This document shows, piece after piece, positions 31,040 through 42,908 of a stretch of DNA of 64,000 nt (its first letter is position 1; every line of letters starts with the position of its first letter). A program made the position numbers and the translations under genes. The notes beneath the pieces were generated by a model, which was given only the letters and a program-made list of their open reading frames with translations, had not been told where the DNA came from and did not search any database. Source of the stretch: Myxocyprinus asiaticus (taxonomy: Eukaryota; Chordata; Actinopteri; Cypriniformes; Catostomidae); NCBI RefSeq assembly GCF_019703515.2, contig NC_059365.1, forward strand, positions 39,632,001-39,696,000, written 5' to 3'.

Positions 31040-32525
31040 ACGCTTTAGACTAAGACGTAGCGGGGGGGGACACATCCCCTGCACTTTTTAAAAATGGTGA
31101 TTCGGTCCCCCACACTTTTCCAAGCTAAACCCAAACCCGTAAACCCAAAGTCCAAATGGTGGATTTGTATACAGTATTCTTTGTGTTTTGTTACTTTGGG
31201 CTGACTGAGCGACCATCCAGCCAATCACAGGTGAGTTTCATGAGCCGAAACAACACTTGCATAATAGGCCATCAGTCAGACAGTCTAATCAACGCAGCTC
31301 CATTCATTTCTACAAAGTTGCTTTCAACAATGCTCATTTATCCATGTTTTTTATCTGCAGTGATGTTGATCTAAATTAATAATCTAGAGATGAGGAACAC
31401 ACAAACGAGAGTTATTTATCGGCATATTGTTCTTGATTGGCAGCATTACGTGAAATGCACTGCAGAAAAAAAACAAAGGACAATCCTTCTTTTAAGCACA
31501 CATTGTAAGTGGAGTTTCTATCAGCACTTGAGTCTTCATTAAGTTATGCTTGTGAGGTAATAGTTTGATCGGTTGTTTTTGCCAGTTTAAGCAGAGTACT
31601 AGATCTGTGTTCAATATGTAATGATATTTTTAATATCAGCTCTTTTATTTTACCTCAATATTGGTGTGCAGTCGACAAACTGTAGGGGTTAAAACGAGAT
31701 AAAAAATAGCTGTGTTCTTAAACACTTTTTTACTGAAAGGAATAGATATGTAGACATGCTTTTTTATACATGAAAATGTACGGACGTTATTGAAACTCAT
31801 AATTATTATAAGACTATTATTGTTGTCTTTTGATAAAAGTCATGCTCGGCAGCTCACAAACTGTAGGGAAATGATAGATTTGCTTTGCTCTTATAATGCT
31901 TAAAACCTCTACTGAAGTCTCTTTGTAGGTCTGTAGACATACACGTTTAAAATATTACAATTTTCTTTTGATCGTTGATTCAGTGAGTAACTCATTCCAC
32001 AGACACTCATTTGTCACCACCTTCTGGCATCACCAGAAATCATCACTGAACGAAATATTAAGTGAATCTGAACGAGTTTTGGTGAGCATAGTCAAAACAC
32101 TCGAACTAATTGAATAAATTCAAATCCCACAATGCACAAGCACACAGTAAAAACAAATTTACCAAAAATTGCACATGCACAGTTGACATTGTTGTAACTG
32201 ATTAAATAATTTATTCAGGACCAGCTTGTGCTCAGTGTTTTATTTTCATGTGTGAAACAGAAGCAAATGCTACACAAGATGCCCTTTATTTTTGCAGCAA
32301 ATTTTGCTAAATTTTGCACTTAATTTGCAATAATTGAATCTTTAAAATACTACAAATACAACACATATATTGTTTAATACTTATATATTAATACAGTATA
32401 ATATTAAATCATACTATAATATATCAATACTGCACTGTAAGTGTTGGGTCTGTGCGAGCTGATAGCTGATACTGACAGCTGTGTCCCTCCACTTTTAAAA
32501 TGACTGCTACGCCCCTGCCTTTAAA
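31040..32525. mobile_element. Possible DNA element with GC-rich ends
   Basis: The left end near ACGTAGCGGGGGGGGACAC with CACTTTTTAAAAATGG and the right end CCACTTTTAAAATGACTGCT then ACGCCCCTGCCT are loosely inverted copies. The interior is AT-rich and without coding signal. Ends and duplication were not resolved. Confidence 0.35.
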
Positions 32526-33579
32526 CCCTCAAGACTGTGTGTGAGGTTATAAAAATTATCAGATATTTTGACATTTTTATGAAAAGGCACATTTTGTTCA
32601 GTTAAAATGGAGTAACCCTCAGAAAACCTCTTGATATCTGTGACTCAAAAATAAAATAAATGAAAAAAATTTGAAAATTATATTTGAAAACTTTTTTTTT
32701 AATTATCTATGTTTTGCCCACTCTCAGGTATCCAATGTGCAAGGACATTTTAATACCTTTACTTGATGGTTACACCACACTACATTCTGAAGTCATTAAA
32801 TAATCCTGTGAACTTTGTGTTTAAACTAAGGACAATCTTATTTGTCAATGACCCTTTTACTTTATACAATTTTGCTCTTTTCATTAATCTTTACAGCATT
32901 ATAACTAATTTTACAAAATAATAATAAGCGGCTTTGATATGTATTCTCTGTTTTATTTTTATATTTTTTACATTTCGGTTTTTTTTAATCAATTAAAGTC
33001 AATTAAAAAAAATATGGGTCCTTTCTTCACATTTTGTTTGTAGGGAGTGGCCAGATAGTTTTAGTTGGTAATTAATAGAAGTTTAAGTAGTGTTTACATA
33101 TCGGTTTAATTTTACAATACTGTTTTGTGTTAAAATGTGGTGTATTGCTTAAGCCAACCCTTGTCCACCCAGATGCGGAGCATAAAAAAGCAGACTTTCT
33201 AGACATACCAGAATCTGACAGAAGGAATTTCAGCAAAGGCATAAATCTAAAAAACAAATCCACTTGGAGATAACTGAGTTTCTACAGGCCTGTTTGAAAT
33301 ACATATAAATCAACTGTGTGCCACACATTACCTTAAAAAATAAAAATAAAATAAAAAAGCTAATTTTTCATTGCGTAAGGCCTCTGTAAGGAGGCAAAAC
33401 ATTTCAGCAATGACAACCCATCATCACACTTGCCAAATAACACATTTGATCTGTGAATGAAAGTATATTAAGAAACAACTGTAACTCTATCAGAGAATGC
33501 ATTGCATTTGTAATTTAAATCTAATACTCACAGATTGTTTCTGTATATTGTCATAATAAACATATCACTATTAATGTGA

Positions 33580-33859
33580 TGATGAGTGTCATGGGCGTGG
33601 CCTCACACACACCTGAGTTTCACCTGAGAGCGGGACAGTCACTTCACGCGCTCTGCACGAGCCACAAGGGACTTTACCATTGAACAGGGCGGATTGTATT
33701 TGTTTAGTTTTTTCTTTTTTTCTTTCTCATATCGGAAACTTACTCTTATATTAATATTTTTTTTCTTTGAGCTTCTTCATACTTCATTGATAAGTGTTAT
33801 GTTGGTGTGAAAGACGAGCGAAATTCTCTATCAGAAAATTCCTCACAGAACAAAACGTG
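33580..33859 (+). promoter_or_regulatory. Probable promoter and non-coding first exon of the B3GNT gene
   Basis: A locally GC-richer patch with GGGCGTGGCC (Sp1/KLF-like) and CACGCGCTCTGCACGAGCC lies in AT-rich DNA. It is followed by a sequence ending AAAACGTG before GTAAGT, a strong splice donor at 33860. The coding exon downstream starts after CCCTCAG at 37095, three bases before its ATG. A non-coding first exon joined across a 3236-base intron fits both signals. The transcription start itself is not visible. Confidence 0.5.
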
Positions 33860-34049
33860 GTAAGTTTAACGCAAATTATTAATTGTAGGCCTATATGAGG
33901 TCAAATAAATACAAAGAAAATGAAAAGAACATGATTTTCGATGTTTAAGAATATTGTGCTGTTTTGTCTTTTAGAGTGAGACAAAACTAAACATTTGTTT
34001 TGTAAGTAGCCTATAGTTTTCTTTTTCGTATAAATTATATTTTCATTTA

Positions 34050-34061
<12 letters not shown>

Positions 34062-34084
<23 letters not shown>

Positions 34085-34086
34085 TA
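34062..34086. repeat. (TA)n tract
   Basis: A short TA run after an A10 tract, within the B3GNT intron. Confidence 0.8.
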
Positions 34087-34696
34087 CTTATGTAAGTAGG
34101 CTATAGTTTTTAATTACCGTTTCAAATTAGTTTTAAAAAGTATATTAAAACTATAAGATATATAACTATTTTAATATAGATTATTACTTCGTTTATTTGT
34201 AATAAAAATAATATAAAAACAAAAAACTGTTTAAAATTATAGCCTAGCGTTTTTTCATTTTGAAGCATATTATACCAAATTTTATGCTAAATAATTTTAC
34301 ACAAAACATTGTTCTTTTGTATGTATAGTTTTTACATAAAAAGTAAAATATTTTAACATAAATTATATCTTCGTTTATTTTTAATAAAAATACAATTATA
34401 CTTTTAGTATACTTTTTATACAAAAATTTACTTTAATAATGAATCAAACGAAAACAAAACTTTTAAAAATTATAGATTTGTATACAATATGATACATTTT
34501 ATGCTAAATCATTTTATGCAAAAATTATGTGTTCTTTTGTAGTATAGTTTTTAATTAAACAGTAAAAGTATTTATTTTTTAATAAAATAATTTTTAAAAA
34601 AAATCATTTTGATGCTATATTATAAAACAATTTTGTTAAATAATTTTATGCCGTTATCTTTTACTCTGTAAAGAAAATATTTTATATATTACATTA

Positions 34697-36717
34697 TTAT
34701 GTTGGCTTGACAAAGCCGGACGATCAAACATCGGAAAAATCCCCATTCTCGTACACTGATGGAATGTTCAGACTAGTCAAACTCCAACTGTCAAAAATCC
34801 AAAAGTATACAGACACACAGAAGGCCTTTAATATGCCTATAGCTGCTCTATCTAATTTACCACTCATACTTTCTATCTATCATCACTCTCTTTTCTATCT
34901 TTCCATCACTCCACTCTTTTTATTCTTTCTTTCACTCCATCACTTTAACACCCTAGCAACTGCATACAACCTAGCAACCATTTAGTGCACCAAAACCCAT
35001 TGACTACCATTCAGAATGGCTTAGATGGGTATCTCCTGATCAGAATGTCATAGAGTTTTCAGGTTTGACTCAATACACTCAGTCCAGCAAGCAGACAACT
35101 TCCTAACAACCAGATGGACTTACCCTTGCAACCGTATAGCAAAACACATATCTCTGCACCACAACATTGTAGAGACTTCAACTTTGGCTTATTTGACTCA
35201 GACCAGCAAGGAGCCTTTAAATATCATGCTGGAAAATACTTAGCCACACCCTAGCAACCATTTAGTGCACTCTAGCAACAGAAACCCATTGACTTCCATT
35301 AAAATGAGCTTAGATGATATCTCCAGATCAGAATATCATAGAGACTTCATTGTTGACTCGAATGACTCAGGCCATCAAGCAGCCTTGTTAGTATCACCCT
35401 GGAAACTGCATAGCAACCAAATGAGCTCACCCTAGCAACCAAATATCAAAACATATATCTCTGCACCAGAACATCGTAGAGACTTCTGGTTTTGTTCATT
35501 TGACTCAGGCTAGCAAGGAGCATTGTTAGTATCACCTTGGTAACTGCCTAGCAATCAGATGGGGTTACCCTAGCAACCAAGAAACAAATCACATATCTCT
35601 GAACCAGAACAACATAGAGACTTTGGGTTTCTTTCATTTGACTCAGGGTAGCAAGGAGACTTTTGAGTATCACCTTGGTAACTGCCTAGCAACCAGATGA
35701 AGTTATCCTAGCAACCGAGTAACAAATCACATATCTCTGCACCAGAACATCGTAGAGACTTCTGGTTTAGTTCATTTGACTCAGGGTAGCAAGGAGCATT
35801 GTGAGTATCACCTTGTTAACTGCCTAGCAACCAGATGGGGTTACCCTAGCAACTGAGTAACAAATCACATATCTCTGAACCAGAACATCGTAGAGATTTT
35901 GGGTTTCTTTCATTTAACTCAGGGCAGCAAGGAGTCTTTTGAGTATCACCTTGGTAACTGCCTAGCAACCAGATGGGGTTACCCTAGCAACCAAGTAACA
36001 AATCACATGTCTCTGCACCAGAACATCGTAGAGACATTCGGGTTGACTTATTTCACTCTGGATGGCAAGGAGGCTTGATAAGTATCACCTTGGTAATTGC
36101 TTAACAACCAGATGGGGTTACCCTAGCAACCAAGTAACAAAACACATATCTCTGCACCAGAACATCGTAGAGACTTCCGGGTTGACTTATTTCACTCAAG
36201 ATGGCAAGGGGCCATGTTAAGTATCACCCTGGTAACTGCCTAGCAACCAGATGGGGCTACCCTAGCAACCAAGTAACAAATAACATATCTCTGCACCAGA
36301 ACATTGAAGAGAATTTCGGGTTGACTTATTTCACTCAGGATGGCAAGGAGCATTGATAAGTATCACCCTGGTAACTGCTTAGCAACCAGATGGGGTTACC
36401 CTAGCAACCAATTAAAAAATCACATATCTCTGCACCAGAACATCGTAGAGTCTTCCGTGCTGACTTACTTAACTCAGGATGGCAAGGAGCCATGTTAAGT
36501 ATCACCTTGGTAACTGCTTAGCAACCAGATGGGGTTACCCTAAGAACCAATTTTCCATTCAGAAAAACAAGCAAATGGTAGGGTTGCATAGGACTTTTTG
36601 CAGCTGGCTCTCTATCTGTATGATGTTCTTTCTGTCTGTCTGACTATAACACCTTCAAACTTCCATCTCCTCAAACTATTTTAAACTTTCAGACAAGGCT
36701 TTGTCAAGCCAACATAA
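34697..36717. mobile_element. 2.0-kb inverted-repeat element containing a tandem array
   Basis: A 21-bp terminal repeat (TTATGTTGGCTTGACAAAGC plus C) at 34697-34717 is matched exactly, inverted, at 36697-36717. The interior starts with about 280 bp of unique sequence and is then mostly a tandem repeat. No transposase is encoded; a 92-residue frame at its left end has no known domain. Because the ends are palindromic with the flanks, the target duplication could not be defined. It occupies most of the B3GNT intron. Confidence 0.75.
35000..36560. repeat. Tandem array of a ~138-bp unit (about 11 copies)
   Basis: The phrase ACATATCTCTGCACCAGAAC or a variant recurs at about 35146, 35307, 35452, 35591, 35729, 35867, 36005, 36144, 36283 and 36422, with a weaker copy near 35020. 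From 35452 on the spacing is 138-139 bp; earlier units are more diverged and of irregular length. Each unit also holds ACTCAGG-TAGCAAGGAG, AGTATCACCTTGGTAACTGC and CTAGCAACCAGATGGGGTTA. Confidence 0.9.
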
Positions 36718-37098
36718 AGTTTGTCTTCAAACTTTACTATCTAGTTTTATATAATATCCCCTAGCAAAATTAACCATGGTAACCAAATTATCTGCCAAAA
36801 TACCATAGTTACTACTGTTAATGAATCCAAGTTTGTTACCTTTTTATTACCCACCAATTTTTACCAAAACTTTTTTTTTACAAAGATTCTGAAAACTTCT
36901 TAGATTGTTCGAAGTGTTCCTTTATTAATTGGGCTATTAAATGGGTTGTAATTAATCATTTTTTATTTGTAATTTACTAAATTACCTGTGAACTGATGAT
37001 GATATTTGAATTATTTACTGTAATTATTACTGAAACACCGGTCTTGGCCTAAAAGGACAAATTTTACAGGTCTATTTTATCATTTTTTCCCTCAGTAC

Positions 37099-38442
37099 AT
37101 GGCTTCATGTCTGCGTCGATATCGCCACTGGATCCTGTGTTGCTGTTCACCATGCATGCTGCTGCTCACAGTCTACCTCTATGTCACAATAGCTTTGTTC
37201 TTAACCATGAAACACAGTGCACATATTGGTGGACCCATCGTTTATCCTGTGCTACCACAAAACTTTGTGGCTCCCCACCCTGGGAATTTCTTTTGGAGGA
37301 CCCAACTAGAAAGTGGAGCACTATGGAACTTTATCCAGCATGTCACTGATCGCCAGAATAACCCAATCCTGAGGCCTGGACTAGCTACTACCGCTAACCT
37401 CTCCACTAATTCCAATGAAACGGCAATGTCCACAGGAAAAGGGATTGGATGTTCTCCGAATTATGAGATAATCAGTAAAATTCCAGATTATTCAACTCTA
37501 CCAACCCAGATGAAAAAGTTTGTCACCACTATGCACTGTCAAGACTATCCGCTGATCATTGACCCTGAAGATGTGTGTGACCATGGACCACTGGCAAAGA
37601 CTCAGGCTCCATTGTTGCTCTTGGCCATCAAAACTCAGACTGCAAACTTGGAGAACAGGGAAGCGATAAGACAAACTTGGGGTCGTTCAGGAAAGGTGAG
37701 AGGCCAAGGTGGAAGGAAAAGACTTGTTCGCAGGGTCTTCCTTTTGGGGAAGACTGAAGACTTGCATAATGAAAAGGAATTACAACTAGAGGGTAATGAA
37801 TACGGCGATATCATCCAGTGGGACTTTATGGATACTTTCTTCAACCTTACACTGAAAGATGTGCTGTTCTGGGGTTGGTTCTCAAGGCATTGCCCACATG
37901 CCCACTTCATCTTTAAGGGCGATGATGATGTCTTTGTTAGGATGCCCGCTATGCTGGACTATCTACTGCAAGAGGAGGAGAAGGCTAATGAAAGGCTCTC
38001 AAAAGAGTCTACGCAGCCAAATAAAATGGAAGGGTTTGTTGTGGGGGATGTAATAAATAATGCAAAGCCGATACGCAATAATGAAAATAAGTACTACATC
38101 CCGGGGAGCTTCTACAAAGGGTTTTACCCATCGTATCTTGGTGGAGGAGGGGTTGTTTACTCTGGTTCTCTGGCCCATAGGCTTCTTGAGGTGTCACAAA
38201 GGGTTCACCTATTCCCTATTGATGATGTGTACCTGGGCATGTGCTTAAAAAGACTAGGGGTCTCCCCTATCTACCACCGTGCCTTTCTCACCTTTGACTT
38301 CACCAAAGAAGAGTCCAAGGATCCCTGTGCACACCATACCATCCTCCTCGTCCACAAGCGCAGCCCAGCTGAAATGTTCAGACTTTGGGCTGAAACATCA
38401 GTGCCCAACTCTGAATGCAGAAATGTGATGCTACGAGTCTAA
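37099..38442 (+). CDS. Beta-1,3-N-acetylglucosaminyltransferase (B3GNT2/7-like)
   Basis: A 447-residue type II Golgi glycosyltransferase of family GT31, predicted to add GlcNAc in beta-1,3 linkage to galactose on poly-N-acetyllactosamine or related glycans. Residues 1-10 form a short basic cytoplasmic tail and residues 11-37 the signal-anchor helix. A stem runs to about 170. The catalytic domain starts at LLLLAIKTQT (172), with NREAIRQTWG, VFLLG, FFNLTLKDVLFW, the metal-binding FKGDDDVFV (DDD at 275-277), YYIPGSFY, YLGGGGVVYSG and PIDDVYLGMC (373-382). All are hallmark B3GNT motifs. Several N-glycosylation sequons are present. The single coding exon starts three bases after a CCCTCAG acceptor. 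The frame is intact. The exact paralogue, and so the acceptor, is uncertain. Confidence 0.92.
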   Translation: MASCLRRYRHWILCCCSPCMLLLTVYLYVTIALFLTMKHSAHIGGPIVYPVLPQNFVAPHPGNFFWRTQLESGALWNFIQHVTDRQNNPILRPGLATTANLSTNSNETAMSTGKGIGCSPNYEIISKIPDYSTLPTQMKKFVTTMHCQDYPLIIDPEDVCDHGPLAKTQAPLLLLAIKTQTANLENREAIRQTWGRSGKVRGQGGRKRLVRRVFLLGKTEDLHNEKELQLEGNEYGDIIQWDFMDTFFNLTLKDVLFWGWFSRHCPHAHFIFKGDDDVFVRMPAMLDYLLQEEEKANERLSKESTQPNKMEGFVVGDVINNAKPIRNNENKYYIPGSFYKGFYPSYLGGGGVVYSGSLAHRLLEVSQRVHLFPIDDVYLGMCLKRLGVSPIYHRAFLTFDFTKEESKDPCAHHTILLVHKRSPAEMFRLWAETSVPNSECRNVMLRV

Positions 38443-38955
38443 CATAGAGGTTATTGATTTAAGTGGACTAAATCAAGTTCTCAACAGGTTTTTTTAGTTA
38501 GACTAAAGCAAGTTCTCACCCAGCAGGTTTTAAAGTGGAGGAAAAGTCACTAAGACTTGTACAACGATAAAGGAAACCATTTTTATTAAAACAGTCAAAG
38601 TGATTCTGGTCAAAAATGACCGAAGATGCGCAAATGATAAATGTATATTAACCCATCAAACTGATCATAAATGAAGAGGATTATTGAGACTAAAGCTTTC
38701 CTTGTTGAATTTCCCTCAAAATGTTTAGTCACTTAACACTGAATAGAGTCCAGAATAGAAACAGTTTGATTTTTTTATTATTATACTTGAGTGTGTTACA
38801 AAGATTTGGTTACTTGTGGGATCAACATGCATATTTTTTTTTTCTTGAATGAGAGCTATTAATATGTTTTAACATTGCAATTTTACAAGTGTTTCTATGT
38901 TTAAAATTGTAAAATGAATGTCTGTTCATTTGTAAATAAATTTCATTTTACAAGC
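38443..38955 (+). other. Probable B3GNT 3' UTR
   Basis: AU-rich sequence after the stop, with AATAAA at 38935-38940. It contains a block at 38536-38584 that recurs inverted at 40394-40442. Confidence 0.5.
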
Positions 38956-40540
38956 CTGACATATAATGTCTTATAACAACTTAACCCTCCTATGATCTTG
39001 GGTCATTTTTGATGTGTGGATTATAGAAAGATCAATGCAGTGTCTAAATTTGATGCATATCCAATGCCTTTTGCTGATTTAACCTCTTAATGACAGGTGG
39101 TTCAAAAATGACTAATAATGACATCCAATATATCATTTGAAAGATCTGGATCCCAAGATTTGATAATTTAAAGCGATTTTGATGATCGCAAAGTTACAAT
39201 AATAAGATTTATTAAACGTGTCAAGAATGAAAATCAAAACACGGAAAATGAAACCAGAAGTTATGACCTTTATTGTCTTCCAGCAAAACACAGAGCACAA
39301 TCCTCCAAACTTTGGTATGCTTTTCATTGCAAAAGTCCAAGGTGAGATTTTAATCCAAAAATTTACAAATATGAAGAAATATTGATCAGTCTGTCTTGGT
39401 TTTACATATTCATGTCCATTCTCTGTGAAATCTTACACTCTGTGTAGTGTTTCAGTAGCAAAACACCCAAACATGATATTTGGGAGGGTCTTGCGAACAA
39501 AATGAGCCCTCCCTCAAAATTTGTTGTGCAGTTGTGATTGGATAGTCACTCAGAATAGCCAAACAGGACAGTCGACAGGAGTGATGTAAAGATTTGCATC
39601 ATTCATTTTTGTCTCTGGATAAAGCCAGCCAGTGAAAAGCTAGATCATTTTTGACTAATGGGTCATGTAGCTAATGAAAAGATGAAAACAACGATATGAG
39701 GGTTGTATATATCCCTGATGTCGATTCGCGAAGGTTCGGAGTGGAAAACCGTGGACTGTGTTTGTTTGTGTTTGCGCTTTTATGCACAGTGTGCAGTTAT
39801 AGCGTGTTACTGCCATACTATCGATAAAGAACTCGGCTTTTGGACCCGTGATCTGATCCACCCTCCTTGGCTTCAGTCACCATCACTGAGGGTATGGAGA
39901 ACACACGCTCCCAACTGCATTTTTTCATCAAACCCCCTGTTCAACTGCACATCCAGGGGGCTTGAACATGTCATTCATGCCGAGATGAGCCACCCTCCCC
40001 GGCTTCACTCACAGTGAGTTAGACCCTGGAGCACACGCGCTCCCAATGCATTGACTTAGTCATTTTTTCATATCAACTTCAAAATTGTGTCAGACCTTCA
40101 TCAGACATGTGGCTTTGTATCAGATGTGTTTTTGGGGCACTGTGCATAGTCTTGCATATTTGTTTTAAAAAAAAAAGGATTTTATAAATAATATTTGCGG
40201 TCACTATTCAAAATATTTGAATAGCTCTAACTCATTTTTTTATACTACAATGATATATTTTTACTCTTGAATAACTAATATCTCAGTATCTATTTTCAAA
40301 CGAGCCCAGGTTTGTGTTTGTAGACCCAAGGGTTCAAGAACTGGAAGAGTTTTACTTTGGGTATGTCGTTTTCAAGCCCATGCACAAAAAGAGGCTGGAA
40401 AATGGTTTCCTTTATCGTTGTACAAGACTTGGTGACTTTTCCTCACTTGCCATCTGAACATACCAAAAAAAAAATGGGCATTATTCGATAAGACAAAATG
40501 GTTGTAAAAAAACAAAAAACAAAAAAAAAAAAACACACAT
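38956..40540. other. Unassigned intergenic sequence
   Basis: No gene recognised. The 104-residue plus frame at 39703-40017 has no domain and is probably chance. The right end contains the inverted partner of a 3' UTR block. Confidence 0.4.
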
Positions 40541-40585
40541 TTTGTCTTTAGGGTCTCCCTTTGCTCTCAAAACTGCCTCAGTTCT

Positions 40586-41761
40586 TCACAGCATGGATTC
40601 CACAAGTTGTTGAAAACATTCCTTTGAGATTCTGGTCCATGTTGACATGATTGCATCATGCAATTTTTGCATATTTGTCAACTGCACATTCATGCTGCGA
40701 ATCTCCCTTTCTACCACATCCCAAAGGTGTTCCATTGGATTCAGATCAGGTGACTGGGAAGGCCACTGAAGAACAGTGAACTCATTGTCATGTTCATGAA
40801 GCCAGTTTGAGATGACTTTTGCTTTATGACATGGTGCATTATCGTGCTGGAAGTAGCCATTAGAAGATGTGTAATTTGTGGCCATGAAGGGATATACATG
40901 GTCAGCAACAATACTTAAACAGTGTGGCATTCATGCGATGATTGATTGGTATTAATGGGCCCAATGTGTGCCAAGAAAACATTCCCCACACCATTAAACC
41001 AACACCACTAACCTGGACTTAACCTGAAAGGCAGTATCTGTGTGCCTCAGCAGAAATTCAGATTCATCAGCCCAGGCTAAGTTTTGTCAGTCTTCAACTG
41101 TCTAGTTTTGGTGATCCTATGCCCAATGCAGCCTCAGCTTTCTGTTCTTGGCTGACAGAAGTGTAACCCAACATGGTCTTCTGCTGTTGTAGCCCATCCA
41201 CCTCAAGGTTCAATATGTACATACTGAGATGTTATTCTGCTCACTACATTTACATTTTACATTTATGCAATCGGCAGACGCTTTTATCCAAAGCGACTTA
41301 CAGTGCCTTTATTACAGGGACAATCCCCCTGGAGCAACCTGGAGTTAAGTGCCTTGCTCAAGGACACAATGGTGGTGGCTGTGGGGATTGAACCAACAAC
41401 CTTTTGCTTACCAGTTCAGTGCTTTAGTCCGCTACACCACCACCACTCCAATTCATTACAATTGCACAGAGTGGTTATCTGAGTTATTGTAGCCTTTCTG
41501 TCAGCTCTAACAAGTCTGGCCATTCTCCATTGACCTCTCTCATCAACAAGGCGTTTTCGTCCACAGAACTGCCACTCACTGGATGTTTTTTTGTTTTTGG
41601 CACCATTCTGAGTAAACGCTAGAGACTGTTGTATGTAAAAATACCAGGAGATCAGCAGTTACAGAAATACTCAAACCAGCCTGTCTGGCACCAACTATCA
41701 TACCACGGTCAAAATCACTGAGATAAAAATATTTCCCAATTCTGATGTTTGATGTGAACAT
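40586..41761 (-). pseudogene. Tc1-like transposase, split by SINE and stops
   Basis: The N-terminal piece (41761-41576) carries the helix-turn-helix region FDRGMIVGARQAGLSISVTA and TVSSVYSEWCQKQK. The C-terminal piece (40930-40586) carries LSIVADHVYPFM, GYFQHDNAPCHKAKVISNWL and PSQSPDLNPMEHLWDVVERE, i.e. the second and third catalytic blocks of a DD34E transposase. Between them the frame is interrupted by a SINE and substitutions. It is inactive. Confidence 0.85.
41249..41453 (-). mobile_element. tRNA-derived SINE inside a Tc1 copy
   Basis: Read on the minus strand, the head GTGGTGTAGCGGACTAAAGC (A-box region) and GGTTGTTGGTTCAATCCCC (B box) precede the body ending in GTCGCTTTGGATAAAAGCGT and an ACATTTACATTT-type tail. 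Flanks CACTACA (41242-41248) and CATTACA (41454-41460) match at six of seven bases. The segment ATTTATGCA-T-GGCAGACGC is ubiquitous in teleost SINEs. Confidence 0.8.
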
Positions 41762-41886
41762 TATCTGAAGCTCCTAACCCGTATCTGCATGATTTTATGC
41801 ATTGCACTGCTGCCACAGGATTGGCTGATTAGATAATCGCATGAATAAGTAGATGTACAGGAGTACCTAATAAAGTGCTCAGTGAG

Positions 41887-41888
<2 letters not shown>

Positions 41889-41969
<81 letters not shown>
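41889..41969. repeat. (TA)n microsatellite
   Basis: About 38 TA dinucleotides at the right edge of the Tc1 copy. Open frames of repeated Ile-Tyr across it are artefacts. Confidence 0.95.
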
Positions 41970-41972
<3 letters not shown>

Positions 41973-42273
41973 CAGATATATCTTTCATTAAGCCTTTTGC
42001 CTATGTTCCACTTAATTTTACCCTGTTGGGTAAAATTACATGGGAAATTTCTTAATGTCTTAAAATTTACATTGTGAATGTGTTCCATTCTGTGCATTGT
42101 TATATAGCTTCCATTATATAAGCTTGGCTTGAAATTTATTGTATATTACAAGTTTGTTTACTTTTGTATCTTAAAGCTGGCCAAGACCACTTATAATGGT
42201 ATATGATCACGTCATAAAGCCAAGATTATAAATCACTATGCTGCTTTTGCATGACAGCACTGACACCTTAACA

Positions 42274-42904
42274 TAGGCTGTGTCTCGTTTGAAAGGCTGC
42301 GTCCTCCGGAGGTCACATTTGTCGGCCGCATACGTCATCGAGGCTGTCTTGTTTCAGAAAAACGAGTAGGACACTTCGAATGCAGCCTTCGAATGCGTCC
42401 TTCTTTCACGAGAATTCGGAGGATGCATGAGGTGTATCCTTCGTGGGCACTAATAACCAACAATTCTTTGCTTCAGCGGAAATGTCTAAAAAAAAATAAC
42501 GCCAATTTGCCCATAAATATGATATTCAAATGTAAGGAATGTTCATTCCCAAGTTGAAGTACCTCAGTAGATGGGTGCAGAGTATATATAATTAAAATAA
42601 AGTATTAGACTAAAGTACACCTGTAAAATCTATTTTCTTTTCTGTCTACATCATTATAACTCTCCTAAATTTTACCTCACACATTCCCCTCCAAAGGGAA
42701 TTTGTTCCCTTCTCACTCAAAGCGCTCGCGCTTGTTAAAGAGTGGCGTGCTGTCATAGCAACCATGTTACGTTCCGTTTCCATTTGTCCTACGAAGGCCG
42801 TCTCATTTAAACGAGGCTTGTTTAAAGGAGGACGCTTGGTATACCGCAGCCTTCCAAGGATACGTCCTACCAAGCACGCAGCCTTCGAAACGAGACACAG
42901 CCTA
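42274..42904. mobile_element. MITE with GC-rich inverted ends
   Basis: The ends TAGGCTGTGTCTCGTTTGAA and TTCGAAACGAGACACAGCCTA are inverted copies, and the similarity extends into GGCTGCGTCCTCC-like sequence. A partial relative containing GGATGCATCGGGTGTATCCT lies at 60640-60845. No protein is encoded. Target duplication unclear. Confidence 0.7.
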
Positions 42905-42908
42905 TACT

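Larger units (their letters stand above)
40545..41888 (-). mobile_element. Tc1-like transposon, broken, interrupted by a SINE
   Basis: A minus-strand Tc1 copy runs from the transposase start near 41761 to the C terminus near 40588 and ends at the (TA)n tract after CTAATAAAGTGCTCAGTGAG. A tRNA-derived SINE splits it at 41249-41453. A fragment of the same family occurs inverted at 59285-59606. Confidence 0.75.

Noticed and set aside
34707..34985. 92-residue plus frame inside the inverted-repeat element
   Set aside because: No similarity to a known transposase; composition is Leu/Ser/Tyr-rich and the frame begins in the terminal repeat.
35000..36560. 138-bp repeats considered as a zinc-finger or other repeat-protein exon
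   Set aside because: Unit length is not a stable multiple of three and no frame stays open across units.
39703..40017. 104-residue plus frame downstream of B3GNT
   Set aside because: No domain or splice support was seen.
41761..42097. Frames with long Ile-Tyr runs
   Set aside because: They translate a TA microsatellite.
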